The position numbers and the translations under genes are program-made. DNA of 64,000 nt, from the NCBI GenBank assembly GCA_964035015.1, contig CAXIUP010000268.1, positions 62,001-126,000 of the forward strand, written 5' to 3'. The DNA comes from Corallium rubrum (lineage: Eukaryota; Cnidaria; Anthozoa; Scleralcyonacea; Coralliidae). This document shows positions 1-10,253 of the stretch, one piece after another. Each line of letters opens with the position of its first letter. Positions within the stretch are counted from its first letter, which is position 1. The notes below the pieces were generated by a model. It searched no databases. It saw nothing but the letters and a program-made list of their open reading frames with translations, and was not told the DNA's origin.

Positions 1-390
1 CTACTATCTCGAACATTCCACAATGCGAAGCTCTTCCTATACTAGGTGTTACCTTTCTCATGTAAAAAATGAGTTACATGTAGTTAAGGCAAACAGAGGT
101 CTTTATATACTAAGAGTATTACGTAAGGAAGGTTGTAGCCAAACAGAAATTGACCATCTTTTTAACAGCATTGTGCTACCTAACATCACTTATGGCCTAT
201 CAGTATATGGTGTAGCTGATTGTGAATTGACAACAATTCGGTGCTTCTTAGATCGCTGCCATAAACGCAGGTATACATCTAAACGTGTGATGGTACGCAA
301 CCTTATGGAAAACCAAGATATCAAGAAAGATTATCAAGAAAGTATCCAGGCTGAGTAATCATCCACTTCATTTTCTAATGCCACAAGTTA
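1..390 (+). pseudogene. 3' fragment of a LINE reverse transcriptase (CR1/L2-like)
   Basis: The frame open from 23 to 358 encodes the thumb/C-terminal part of a non-LTR reverse transcriptase. Recognisable pieces are KANRGLYILRVLRKEG, a DHLFNSIVLPNITYGLSVYG block and FLDRCHKRRYTS, a combination typical of CR1/L2-type ORF2 proteins in cnidarian genomes. The catalytic YxDD part is not in the window, so the copy is either 5'-truncated or begins before base 1. It stops at 356-358. No 3' microsatellite tail is obvious, so the 3' boundary is uncertain. Confidence 0.75.
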
Positions 391-860
391 ACTACGCCCA
401 AAGATAAACACTAGCCGTTTTATGAACACTTTTCTCAACCGAGTACATTTTAAATATAGTCTCCGTACGACCGCAAAGCCAGTTCGAAGCGTAGAGAACT
501 GTGGAACACTGCAGGGGTCCGCGTTGCCCCCCTTGAATACTCCTTGATCACGTGATTCAGCCGAATGCCCGGACAACCTTCGGAAACTACGGAACGCAAA
601 CGACACGGACTGCATTTAATGCTTGAATATATTATAATTTTCTGTCTTATTGAATGAACGATTTTCCACGATCCCAAGTGATCGACCAATCAGCTGCAAC
701 TTTCCAAAATCTGGAAAGCTGACCTTCACCTTGCCTAGACAGCTCAGTGAGTGACCTTGCTGTGCCTTGTGTCCCAAATTTCTTTCCAATCTTTTTATCA
801 TCACTCAGACTTCTAATATCCGGAAGCTGGCGTATCTCTTGATCGTTGATAACTCGTTAC
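391..860. other. No gene seen
   Basis: Open frames here are short and overlap on both strands with no recognisable protein. The stretch may include the 3' UTR of the preceding LINE fragment, but I see no definite element. Confidence 0.4.
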
Positions 861-869
861 GTCGCGTTG

Positions 870-1145
870 TCGTTATAGACAACTCTATTATTTTACCTTG
901 AGTGGGCAGAGAGCCTATGCCAGAAGTTTTTTATTCGGTCGTGCCGTCAGAGACGTCTCGACAAGCGACACATGAAAGGTGATGAATTAATACTTTACAT
1001 TGCGTTGTTGTCGTTCGAGTTGGACGAATGTATTTACGCCAGATTATTTTTAATACTCTTGCTAACGCCAGACAATTTTATTTGTTACGGTAGACAGTCT
1101 ACTGTCGCCAAGCCGCCAGACAATGGTGAACAACGAACTAATAAG
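870..1145. repeat. Probable decayed MITE with 'taacgccagaca' motifs
   Basis: It contains repeated motifs such as ttacgccagattattttta and taacgccagacaattttat. The same motif type occurs in the TTAA-flanked MITEs at 19922-20022 and 41195-41397 (gctaacgccagacgatttta). The ends are not clear, so this is read as a decayed relative rather than an intact copy. Confidence 0.35.
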
Positions 1146-1187
1146 CTAATGAAGAATACATTTCAATGAATTAAACTTTCATGAATA

Positions 1188-1290
1188 AAGCATGCATCAA
1201 CGAAAACTAGGTGAATTGTTTTATAATTTTCACAAATAGAGTATTAAATACTATTAGTTCACGATCACCTAGGTTTTCTTTGATGTACCA
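1188..1290. repeat. Foldback (MITE-like) hairpin
   Basis: Inverted arms catcaacgaaaactaggtga and tcacctaggttttctttgatg flank an AT-rich centre of about 50 bases. This is typical of a short palindromic MITE. No transposase and no clear target duplication were found. Confidence 0.55.
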
Positions 1291-1331
1291 CGTTTTTTAT
1301 TTATAATAATTACTCCCAACCACACATAAAT

Positions 1332-1383
1332 CAAGTTAATTGCCCTGGGATAATATATACATTATCCGGGGCAATGAACTTGA
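1332..1383. repeat. Short perfect-type palindrome
   Basis: caagttaattgccct and ggggcaatgaacttg form a hairpin around ataatatatacattat. It may be part of a MITE. It has no coding content. Confidence 0.45.
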
Positions 1384-1861
1384 TATTTAACCATATGGTA
1401 GTTGCCTAATTGGTGTTTTCTTAGACAACCTCTGTGATAACGAACTCAGTATCTCAGTTTTGTTAGGCAACCTCTGTGATCTTGAACTAAGTAGGTTAGT
1501 TCGCGCCGAGGTAGATAACTGACGTAGTTTTGAGGTAACTAACCTACTGTATACATAATAGACGGTTATAGTCACAATTTCCGGCAAGTGATTTTCCCAC
1601 GCCCGGGCCCTGTAACTGGCTGATCTATATTTGACACAGTACCGTTTTGATTTGATTGGTTCGCGGTACACAAAGGGAACATAATCTCGTTCTCCGACAA
1701 GCAGGCGTTTGTGGGGACGCAAAGGCGTCTCCTGAAAACGTCTGCTGGGGAGGCTACGATCCCTCTATTAGGTAATTTTGATGAAGGAAAATTTCGAGTG
1801 TAGTATATATACATTATGAGACCAAACCGGGAACATTTGCGAAAAATGCAACATCAAGGCC

Positions 1862-1925
1862 TTCTGGGTAGGAATTGAACTCGCGACCCTGCGATGCGAG
1901 TGCAGTGCTCTGACCACTGAGCTAA
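1862..1925 (-). repeat. tRNA-derived SINE relic
   Basis: The reverse complement contains an A-box-like tagctcagtggtcagag and a B-box-like gagttcaattc at tRNA spacing. No acceptor stem pairs, so this is a SINE head and not a working tRNA gene. Confidence 0.55.
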
Positions 1926-2304
1926 TGTATATATTCTATATATTTAATGTATATATCCTGCACACGAAATTTTCTTTCACCAAAATTACCTAGTATATCC
2001 AGTTTAATATACAAGTAAATGCCAAATTTTACTTGTAATATACGATCCCTTTCACAAGCTTTACTTCAAAGTTGATTTTCTTATTTCTATTTTAGTATTA
2101 TTTATTTTATTCGATTCTCTCCTGGTAGTCCTGATACAAAGCGCTAAAAACGTGACCGGAGGTCTGTTTGATATTGGATTCTAGTAGAAAGTTACATAAC
2201 ATTTTGTAAATTGGCCGGAAAAAAAGCCTGACGTAAACGCACAGGAATAGCCGTCAACGTATACATATAAAAGCTTTCGGAATTACCGAATTTCCCGTCA
2301 CTGT

Positions 2305-2477
2305 TTTGTTTTTGTTTTTGTTTTTGTTTTTGTTTTTGTTTTTGTTTTTGTTTTTGTTTTTGTTTTTGTTTTTGTTTTTGTTTTTGTTTTTGTTTTTGTT
2401 TTTGTTTTTGTTTTTGTTTTTGTTTTTGTTTTTGTTTTTGTTTTTGTTTTTGTTTTTGTTTTTGTTTTTGTTTTTGT

Positions 2478-2508
<31 letters not shown>

Positions 2509-2530
2509 GTTTTGTTTTGTTTTGTTTTGT
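2305..2530. repeat. Microsatellite (GTTTTT)n then (GTTTT)n
   Basis: About 31 hexamer copies run into about 8 pentamer copies; on the minus strand this is (CAAAAA)n(CAAAA)n. Open frames across it are repeat artefacts. The A-rich minus strand could be the expanded tail of an old minus-strand retroposon (inference). Confidence 0.95.
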
Positions 2531-2574
2531 GATGTATTTAACTATCATTTCTGAAAATTGGAGGGTAATGAACA

Positions 2575-3410
2575 AAGTTGTAACTCTTTAAAATCCCCCG
2601 TTGTAGCGAAGAATACATTTCGAGTAAAAGGCACATGAAAGAAACTTTTACTTAAATTTTGCATCTGTGTATTTTACTTTCCGCTCCCAATTTTGTGTAG
2701 TGAAAATATACCAATCAAAATTACTTATGGCACTTTCTGTGTAGATACCGTTTCTGTTTGCGCAGCTACGATATTTTTCCTACACTTGTAGCCTTTTTTC
2801 AAGACTTTCTCGCAGTTTTATTTATACAGTGCGAGCAGAAGGAACATAATCAAAATGTCTTTCTTTGTAAGTTCTGGGCTATATGACTTCCTCGAATATT
2901 AGCTTTTCAAAATCACTCTATTTTGTTATAATCCACTTCGGCCTGTGTTTACGATATACTTCCTTGATACTCTGTCTCATACCTTTTAGATTGGTCTTTG
3001 CGCAGATTTGTTTGCATAGTCAGACAGAGCATAGTAAAAATACTATTCTTTGTAAATATTCTTTGTAAGTTCCTAACCTGCTAAAACCGGATGTTAAAAT
3101 GAAGGGGATTACCTGACAGCCAATCAGTATTTAGCGTTCAGTATCTGAACGTTAATTAAAAAAGTACATGGGTTTAGTTGTAGCCCTTTCTTTTCTTTTC
3201 CGTCCCTTCTTCTCCAAGGACCCAGGATTATCAAAACGCTTGCATTTTTCTGAAAAATCCGAAAAAGTATTAGTTGTGTGTGAACTTACTCACCAATTGT
3301 ACTGGCTATAACGTATCACATTGAGCAGTCGACCTTACCGCAAATAGGATTATAGTTGAAAAGATAATTCAAGCTAGAAAATTTCTGCGGAATTCATAAA
3401 ATGAATTGGT
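2575..3410. other. Non-coding, nothing recognised
   Basis: AT-rich sequence with scattered stops in all frames. I recognise no gene, RNA or repeat. Confidence 0.5.
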
Positions 3411-3413
3411 CGC

Positions 3414-4001
3414 GACGAGGAACTGATTTGCAGATTTATTTAAGTAACACTTCTATTTCCTTCACTTCGCAATATTCCCCCCCCCCCCTCCCCCCTTAAA
3501 AATAGAGAAACACTATGTTAAAGTATAGTCTATTGAAAGATGATCTATATAAACTTAGCAAAAACCTTTGTTTCTTTTTGTTAACGTTTATGCAAACTTG
3601 TGCGCGGTGGGAACAATGTATTTTTAAAATAATGAAGCAGTCATCCAATAGGAGCGTTTGGATGCAATCACTTAATCACAGTTCATTATGGGCGCTTTGA
3701 AGCTTGCGTGACTATGGTTAAATTAATCTTCTTTAACAATCTCTCTTTGTAGTTTTTGATGCTGAAGCGGAAGCGCTATTTAAGCAATTAGCGGAGTCTG
3801 ATGACAACTGCTCCTTGGGATGAAAGTTTTAAAAAAATGTATTCGTGACGGAAATCATGAGCTTGCTGATGTTGTAAGAAGTAAAATTGGAAAAATTAAA
3901 CAAACAGGTAAGTTGTCATGTGCTAGGTATTTGTTCTCAATTGAAACGTGCTGCCATGTTGACTTATAACGCGTCTTTAGATCAGAATATAAGTTTACCT
4001 A
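3414..4001 (+). repeat. Duplicated block, copy 1
   Basis: Collinear with 8291-8848: shared start gaactgattt(t/g)cagatttat, a shared exon-like segment and a shared end atcagaatataagtttacct. Copy 1 has an added poly-C run near 3476-3495 and a segment near 3550-3590 that copy 2 lacks. Confidence 0.85.
3753..3907 (+). pseudogene. Decayed copy of the exon at 8608-8754
   Basis: Aligned to the intact exon at 8608-8754, this copy has the same acceptor context (ctctctttgtag) and donor (acag|gtaagtt). It carries extra bases after the acceptor and small insertions in the run that codes for NCSWDK in the intact copy, so the frame is lost. It is most simply a dead exon left by block duplication. Which gene it belonged to is unknown. 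Confidence 0.6.
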
Positions 4002-4085
4002 CAATCATTGACAAAATAATTTGAAACGGTGCAACGAAAGAACATACTCCTAATCAAACGACAAAATATCGAATATGTAAACGAT
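4002..4085 (+). repeat. 84-bp direct repeat, left copy
   Basis: acaatcattgacaaaat ... aatatgtaaacgat is nearly identical to 8090-8174. The two copies flank the Tc1-like and Rep fossils in the same orientation. Confidence 0.85.
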
Positions 4086-4402
4086 CAACCCCCCCCCCCC
4101 TCTCCCCAAAGCAATGTTGACGTAATCCTGGTGAACTGTTAGCGGATAATTGCTCGATCGTGGTCGTCATTGCTGTGCATACAACATTGTACGGGGGGCA
4201 TGGGGGGTGACGCGTGTCTGCAACAGTATTTGTTTCAACATATTTGTCAATGATTGTCCTGAAAAAGGCAGATAAGTTTCCAAGCGCCATTTCGACCATC
4301 TTTGGCAAATGCTTTGAGTTAGTTTAAGTGTCCGAAATAGACACGTCATGACGTCATATGTGACTGGATAAATTAATTAAATGACGTAATAGACATTTTG
4401 GG

Positions 4403-5524
4403 ATGTTACAAGGAAACACTGATCCCATGGCGTTCAAGAGACGTCTTACGGCAGATCAGCGTGCTTTTCGTTTTTTATTCCTGTACCAAGAAAGAGAATA
4501 CTCGCTGCAACAAATAGCGGTCAGGGCAAAAATGTCAAAGGCGAGCGTGTGTGGCGGGTTGTTCGCGGCAACCGTACAGAAATAAAAAAGAGTGGGAAAC
4601 GTGGACGGCGCAAGATTTTGACGTTGCGTGATAGAAGGAAGCTGAATAGAGCCCTTATTTCCTTGCGGCAGGAAGACCCGAATTTTACTGTAATGGACGT
4701 CGTTAAACGAAGTGGTATTCCATTAAACACAGCTCATTACCGGACATTCCATAGGGAAATTCGAAAACTTGGTTACGCATTTCCTTTGACCTAGCCGAAA
4801 GAAAGGTATCCTGACCGATAAAGATTTAAAAGTATTTACGTCAATTTGCAAGATCAAGACTGGATGATTGTTCTGCAGATTACTGGACAAAAGATGTAGC
4901 TTTTTATTTAGACGGCAAGTATCTTTCGTATTTAAAGGTAATCCAATGAGTGATGCAGTCAAGCCGAAAAACAGAATTTGGCGGAAAAAGAAGCGAGGGT
5001 CTAGTCCTAACGACAAAGGGGGAGCAAAGATCTCGCAGGAGGCAAAAGACTTCATCTCATTGTTGTCATATCGTATGGCAAAGGAGTCATCTTGGCAGAA
5101 CCTCTATGAAAAAATGACCGCAGAATTCTTCGCACAATTCATACGTCGCCATTTTCCCAATCTGTTTGAAATCGCGGGGAAAGGTGAGGCCGATCGCAAA
5201 ATATTCGTAATGGATAACGATCCTTCACAAACTTCGGCCAAAGCAAGGGCCTCGTTAATGGACATGGGTTATACCATGCAAAAAATTCCAGCAAGATCGC
5301 CGGACCTGAACCCAATAGAGAACGTGTTTCACCTTGTTAGAAAACGTCTGGAAGGACAAATAAAAGAGAAGAACGTCACCCACCAAACATGGGAGGAGTT
5401 CAAACAGGCGGTACAATACAATATATGGTCGACGTCAAAAGAGGTAATTGATAAGACAATTTCCTCTATGACAAACTGGTTGCAGCAGATTGTCAAAACT
5501 AATGGTAGGCGCACAAAATACTGA
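4403..5524 (+). pseudogene. Tc1/mariner-like transposase, broken
   Basis: Three frame blocks make up one Tc1-family transposase, which cuts and pastes DNA through a DDE active site. 4403-4585 carries the N-terminal helix-turn-helix (RRLTADQRAFRF...YSLQQIAVRAKMSKASV). 4549-4794 continues it (KSGKRGRRKILTLRDRRKLN, then a second HTH-like part). 4868-5524 has the catalytic domain with the second acidic residue in VMDNDPSQTS and the third in SPDLNPIENVFH. Frame shifts lie near 4550, in 4790-4900 (where the first catalytic Asp is expected, read out of frame as FLFRRQVSFVFKGNP) and around 5010-5090. No convincing TIRs were found. It cannot encode a working enzyme as it stands. Confidence 0.85.
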
Positions 5525-5912
5525 ACATTTATTGCTACTTCATGATGGTTATATAAACAGTCGTAACGTAAACATGCATGTATAAATAGTTACTAAACAC
5601 TGGTGGATATGTACTGCACTCTGTAGCTCTGTTATTACATCATATTAATATTAAATGTTTATCACTGTCATTTGTTCGTTGTCCTTGAATTTAGCACTAA
5701 TAGCAAAACGATTAAGCAAATTTGTTATTGAACGTATGACAAATATGATCGTGTGTGCTCTGTCAGAGTTATAATGACTTGTATACATACCACCATGTGT
5801 ACAAGTGCACATTAAAATATTTTTTTTCGAAAATATCTTTACAGAATTTCAAATTGCTTATATATTCTTAAATCCTCTACCCTGTTGTAGAAAATATGAC
5901 GTATTACGACAC
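5525..5912. other. No gene; 3' side of the Tc1-like relic
   Basis: AT-rich, with no open frame of note. It may contain the 3' end of the Tc1-like element, but no TIR could be matched. Confidence 0.4.
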
Positions 5913-5913
5913 T

Positions 5914-6086
5914 TAACCAGAACAGAACAAAACTGTCGCCACTTTGGGACACTTAACCACAGTTAACCACAGTTAACCACAGTTAGTTAACCAAGCATTA
6001 AAAATAATAAAATACATTCAATAATTTTAAAGGCAGCATTGGTCAAGTGTGGTTAAGTGTGGTTATGTAGTAGTTAGTTAAGCGGT
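5914..6086. repeat. Cluster of direct and inverted ttaaccacag motifs
   Basis: acttaaccacagttaaccac is repeated in tandem near 5950-5985. The reverse-complement motif gtgtggttaagtgtggtta appears near 6046-6066. The AT-rich centre makes it a candidate stem-loop. It lies just beyond the helicase end of the Rep fossil, so it could be a terminal or origin-type sequence of that element, but this is inference. Confidence 0.5.
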
Positions 6087-6216
6087 TAAGTTGAATTAAG
6101 TACGTCAAAATTGCTCATATAGACTCATATAGATAATTAGACATGGTAAAGTGCATTAACAATATACATTCGGGTTGTGCATATCATTATTTAATATAAC
6201 AAGTATGATAATTTAG

Positions 6217-7693
6217 CTAATCGTCAGCGTGCAAAATAACTTGTGCGAAGCACGAAGAACATGGTTCTACTTGCCGTTGCTCGTCTTGTGGTATTTGGTA
6301 AGTTAGATTGAACACTTTCCACCTGACACTCATCATTTCAGTCTCGCGATCGTCTACGCATCCATTCTTAACGAAGCATATGGGTCTTTTCGTTGTGCAA
6401 AAAATAGGCGTGTCCCCTTTGAAAGTGACATCCTTGGCGAAATGCGATTTTGGAGCAGGTAAATTGACCTGCTGACCTTCGAGCAAGAGCAGTAGATCGT
6501 GCCATGCAATGATTTGCGGCGACCATCGAAAATCACTTAAGAAAATTATCTCAGCATTTTCAGCCCCAACCCATGCGAAACTGGTCGATGCTGGATTCGT
6601 GAAGGTGTGATAAACTTTGTTTAGCGGATTAAGTAAGAATGTCTTGCCACAATTCGCGGGCCCTGTAAGCATTACATTTTTCTATACTTCCCCCCGGCCT
6701 CTCATAAGCGAATCCTTCACATACGCGCCAAACTGCTGTGGTGGTATGTCATTATTATGCAGTATTTCTAAAGCACACGTCTCCCACTCCCTGTGTGTTT
6801 GGCAAGTGCACTCTCCATCATACGCCTCTTGCAGTATAACCAATGCGGGATTTCTCTCTTCGTCGCATTGTCTCTTCTGCGTTCTCCATGTCCCACGCGT
6901 TGCTAATTAACTCATTTACCACTTTTGTTCCCCGATTAACAATGAATTCCGCCAAGTCAGTCTTTCCTTCTTGCTTCTGGACATTAGCGAAAGCCATCAA
7001 AGCAGTTCGGTCACGAAGGTTCTTTGCCACAATTATTTGGGAAACCTCGTACGAAGAAAGACGTCGACGTTTTCTTGCCCGCCCCCTCTATTGGCTTTTC
7101 TGCATTCGAAGGCGTAGAAACATCTTCGCTCTCTGCGCTGGATTTTACAGGTGTTGGAGGATTGCCTTCTGACACGAATTTTGCGTTGTCTTCTGAGCGT
7201 TTTAAGTGCCTTCATAGTGGTTGGTTCGCAAGCATTCGACAAGTCTGGATGTGTCTCGCTTTGCTCATACTCGGTATCTTCCTTCGTGACATAGCGCCAT
7301 GCTGTGAAAGTAGTTCGCGTGGACGTTCGAAAAGTGTACAGATATACCATAAGTCCCCTTCAGAAAGTTTTTCGTCGGCAACCAGCGTTGATTTTTATTC
7401 AGCTTTATTGCAACGTGATAATGGACGCCCGAACCCTGATGGTTTTCCCGGGCGCAACACCATTGAACAACGCGTGCAGTTCGTTGAGAAAACGAGCGGA
7501 CAACGGCTTCGGCAAATGACCGTCTTGTTGAAAATGTTGTTGTATTTGCCTGGCTGTAAGTGATCAGGTATACCTGGCGAACTTGCCGAGAGCCTAGCAC
7601 GCCGTCGGTATCAGAAGAAGAGCTATTATAGTGTTTAAGCAACTCCATTTCTGCATGGCAACTGTGAAATTGTTTGTTATTTCCAAACTGCAA
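6217..7693 (-). pseudogene. Fossil virus-type Rep (HUH endonuclease + SF3 helicase)
   Basis: Minus-strand remnant of a replication initiator like those of parvoviruses and other small DNA viruses. Parts in order: an N-terminal block (7265-7693) with an HUH-type motif GVHYHVAIKL and an upstream VYLITYSQA strand; a middle linker block (6818-7030); and an SF3-type helicase block (6217-6672) with Walker A GPANCGKT, a hydrophobic strand ending SDFRW in the Walker B position, and DTPIFCTTKRPI as a motif-C-like strand. It is broken by a handful of changes and looks like an old integrated copy or a domesticated relative. No capsid gene is visible nearby. The exact family is not certain. Confidence 0.7.
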
Positions 7694-8089
7694 TGGACGC
7701 GTCCTGCATCATTGGTCAAATTTCTTAATTGAGTACTTAAATTCAACCAATTGGAACTGTACCCAAGGGAGGCTTAAATCATAGGACAAAGGGAAGAACA
7801 ACCAACAGCAGCCCAAAACACATAAAATATGCACGTTTGTAATGCGCTAATTAGCATGCATGTATACATCGTTGGTTTTTACACTGGAAAAAGTATATTG
7901 ACGTACGCGTAAGGCGTGAATGGAAAATGATATTTTAAAAAGTAACAAGACCATAAATGCGTTGCAGAACAAATTACACGCCACATAAAGACGTCCACAA
8001 GCAAGTGTTTTATTAATGAGAACGAAACGTTGTTAAAACGAAGTCACTCTGCTGCATTTTCTAACGAAATCAACTCGTGAAAAATTCAG
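7694..8089. other. No gene seen
   Basis: Sequence between the Rep fossil and the right 84-bp direct repeat. It may include the 5' flank of the Rep element. No structure was recognised. Confidence 0.4.
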
Positions 8090-8174
8090 ACAATCATTGA
8101 CAAAATAAATTGAAACGGTGCAACGAAAGAACATACTCCTAATCAAACGACAAAATATCGAATATGTAAACGAT
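8090..8174 (+). repeat. 84-bp direct repeat, right copy
   Basis: Nearly identical to 4002-4085 in the same orientation, ending aatatgtaaacgat just before a transposon relic. Confidence 0.85.
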
Positions 8175-8290
8175 TGCCCGCCCTCTTTGCCTCCCGCGGA
8201 TACTTCTTCAGCGTCTGTGAACCTGTCGGGAAATGGTTCACTGTTCACAGCGACATTTATAATACAAGCTAAAAAGGTTGTGAAAGTCGC
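8175..8290 (+). mobile_element. Deletion derivative of the helicase transposon
   Basis: 8175-8222 matches the TIR of the element at 8951-11101 (gcccgccctctttgcctcccg, then agcgtctg and gaacc). It jumps straight to cgggaaatggttcactgttc, which in the larger copy lies about 550 bases inside (near 9550). So it is an internally deleted relative. Confidence 0.7.
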
Positions 8291-8848
8291 GGCAAGGAAC
8301 TGATTTTCAGATTTATTTAAGTAACACTTCTATTTCCTTCACTTGGCAATATTTTTTTGCTTAAAAAATAGAGAACACTACGTCAAAGCATAGTCTATTG
8401 AAAGATGATCTATGAACGTTTATGCAAACTTGTGCGCGGTGGGAGCAATGTATTTTTAGAATAGTGAAGCAGTCATCCAATAGGAGCGTTTGGCTGCAGT
8501 CACTTAATCACAGCTCATTATTGGCGCTTTGAAGCTTGCGTAGTGTCCAGACCATATCTTAACTGACTCTGGTTAAAGTTCTCTTCTTTAACAATCTCTC
8601 TTTGTAGATGCTGAAGCAGAAGCGCTATTTAAGAAATTAGCGGAGACTGATGACAACTGTTCTTGGGATAAAGTTTTAAAAAAATGTATTCGTGACGGAA
8701 ATCATGAGCTTGCTGATTGTGTAAGAAAGAAAATAGGAAAAATTCAAGAAACAGGTAAGTTGTCATGTGTTAGGTATTTGTTCTCAATTGAAACGTGCTG
8801 CCATGTTGACTTATAACGCGTCTTTAGATCAGAATATAAGTTTACCTA
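8291..8848 (+). repeat. Duplicated block, copy 2
   Basis: Collinear with 3414-4001. This copy holds the intact version of the shared exon (8608-8754). Confidence 0.85.
8608..8754 (+). CDS. Candidate internal exon of an unidentified host gene (phase 1-1)
   Basis: Acceptor ctctctttgtag and donor acag|gtaagt bound 147 bases (49 codons). With a G from an upstream exon it reads DAEAEALFKKLAETDDNCSW and then DKVLKKCIRDGNHELADCVR, followed by about nine more residues with no stop. The W..VL..CI..G...LA..VR pattern resembles the last helices of Death-fold domains, but this is not a firm assignment. The exon has the same phase 1-1 symmetry as the linker exons of the Roc-COR gene 14 kb downstream. It could be an upstream exon of that gene or of a decayed paralogue. 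It sits in the duplicated block, and the other copy is broken. Confidence 0.5.
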
Positions 8849-9104
8849 GCTTCAACAGTTGTTAAGATAATAAAAACGTAAATCAGAATGTAATTTAATA
8901 GGTAAAAACCCGCATCAGTTCACTTTTTAATTGGTTTATCGCTTGTTTTCTAGTTTGCCAACCCAGACGTATTTGCCCGCACTCGTTGCCTCCCGCGGAA
9001 ACTAGCGTCTGCGAACCCGTGCCAAGATTTGATTTCCGTGAGGCAATACCTTTTTATTCTATCACAATTTCCCCTCCTAAAAACCGAGAACTAACGCGCG
9101 GGAT

Positions 9105-9640
9105 TTGTGCGGGATAAACACGCAAACGCGTGGAAACAAAGGAATACAAATAAACAATTGGCTTTCTGAAATGACAGAAAGTATCGAGAGTGCGCTTACC
9201 AAAGTTTGTCAAGTTTTTAGCATTAAAAGGTTGAATAAATATCAAGAGCATGCTATAGAATATATCGTCAAAGAGAGAAAGGATCTTTTCGTGAATTTGC
9301 CTACTGGATTTGGGAAGTCCCTGATATTTTCAAGTCTTGCCACTCGTGTTTGGTGCATTGTATGCAGCCAAGCGAAGCCTGATCAAGTCAGTCGCCTCAA
9401 TTCTCTTGGGATTTAATATAGTGCTGTATCGCTGAACGACATCACGTCAGATGTTCGATGGACTGAAAGCGGTGCTAAAGTAAAACGGAAAGTTTTCCAT
9501 CGTGTTTGGATTACCAGAGTTGTGGCTATAGGTGATGAAAGATGATATGGCGGGAAATGGTTCACTGTTCACAGCGACATTTATAATACAAGCTAAAAAG
9601 GCTATGAAAGCTGTAGCAGTTGATGTGTCAATTTCAGAAC
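9105..9640 (+). pseudogene. Decayed RecQ-like helicase N-terminal half
   Basis: The frame 9105-9416 reads through a Q-motif-like LNKYQEHAIEYIVKERKDLF and the Walker A NLPTGFGKSLIF, then DQVSRLNSLGI (motif Ia region of RecQ-type helicases) before a stop at 9414-9416. Further shifted pieces continue the alignment: AVSL near 9425 and VAVDVSISEQW near 9615-9650, which looks like a decayed form of the DEAH-ISQW motif II region. Several stops and frame changes make it non-functional. It lies wholly inside the TIR-bounded transposon and is not a host repair gene. Confidence 0.65.
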
Positions 9641-9948
9641 AATGGTACGTAAACAACATCAGTTTCCAAATAAGAAAGTGACTATCGAATTTATGAAGTC
9701 TCTGCAAATAAAACTCGGTGAAATATGATTCCGAGTTTGTTTTTGAGAGTGCAATGTTTTATGACTTATTTTGTTGTTGTGATTATATTTAAGACAAAAA
9801 TGTTGAGAAAAATATCTGTTGTTCTTTGTCCTAAATTACAGCTTTCATTTCAACCAAGCCTAGCAATATTAAATATTGTCATTCACATTTTCTTAACGAT
9901 CTGTCAGTGCTAAATACTCTTTTTTTGAAAAGTAATATAATTGTTGTT

Positions 9949-10253
9949 TAAGCTTTGTTTTCACTAACGACATAAGCATAAGCGTAAGCATAGGCATCAG
10001 CTCAAGAAAAAACAAAACAAAAAATAGTTTTATCTGTGAAACTTTTATATTAAACATGTCATTACAACTGATTAACGACAACAATTGTTGCGTTTATAGT
10101 TGCAACAATTATTATACTGCATGACGTTTCCAAGCAAAATGTCAGATACCTTACTGTACCAAGTATGGCATACACAGGAGTTACATTTCTTTGTATTGTC
10201 TTTTGTTTATGGCCATATGCTTGTGCTTATGCTCTAGTAAAAACCAGGCTTTA
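9949..10253. mobile_element. MITE nested in the helicase transposon
   Basis: The left end taagctttgttttcactaa...cataagcataagc and the right end gcttgtgcttatgctctag...aaaaccaggcttta are inverted relatives. The open frame 10165-10473 crosses its right end and is probably a chance frame. Confidence 0.6.

Noticed and set aside
2192-2575. QKQKQK or FLFLFL open frames
   Set aside because: Translation of the (GTTTTT)n repeat.
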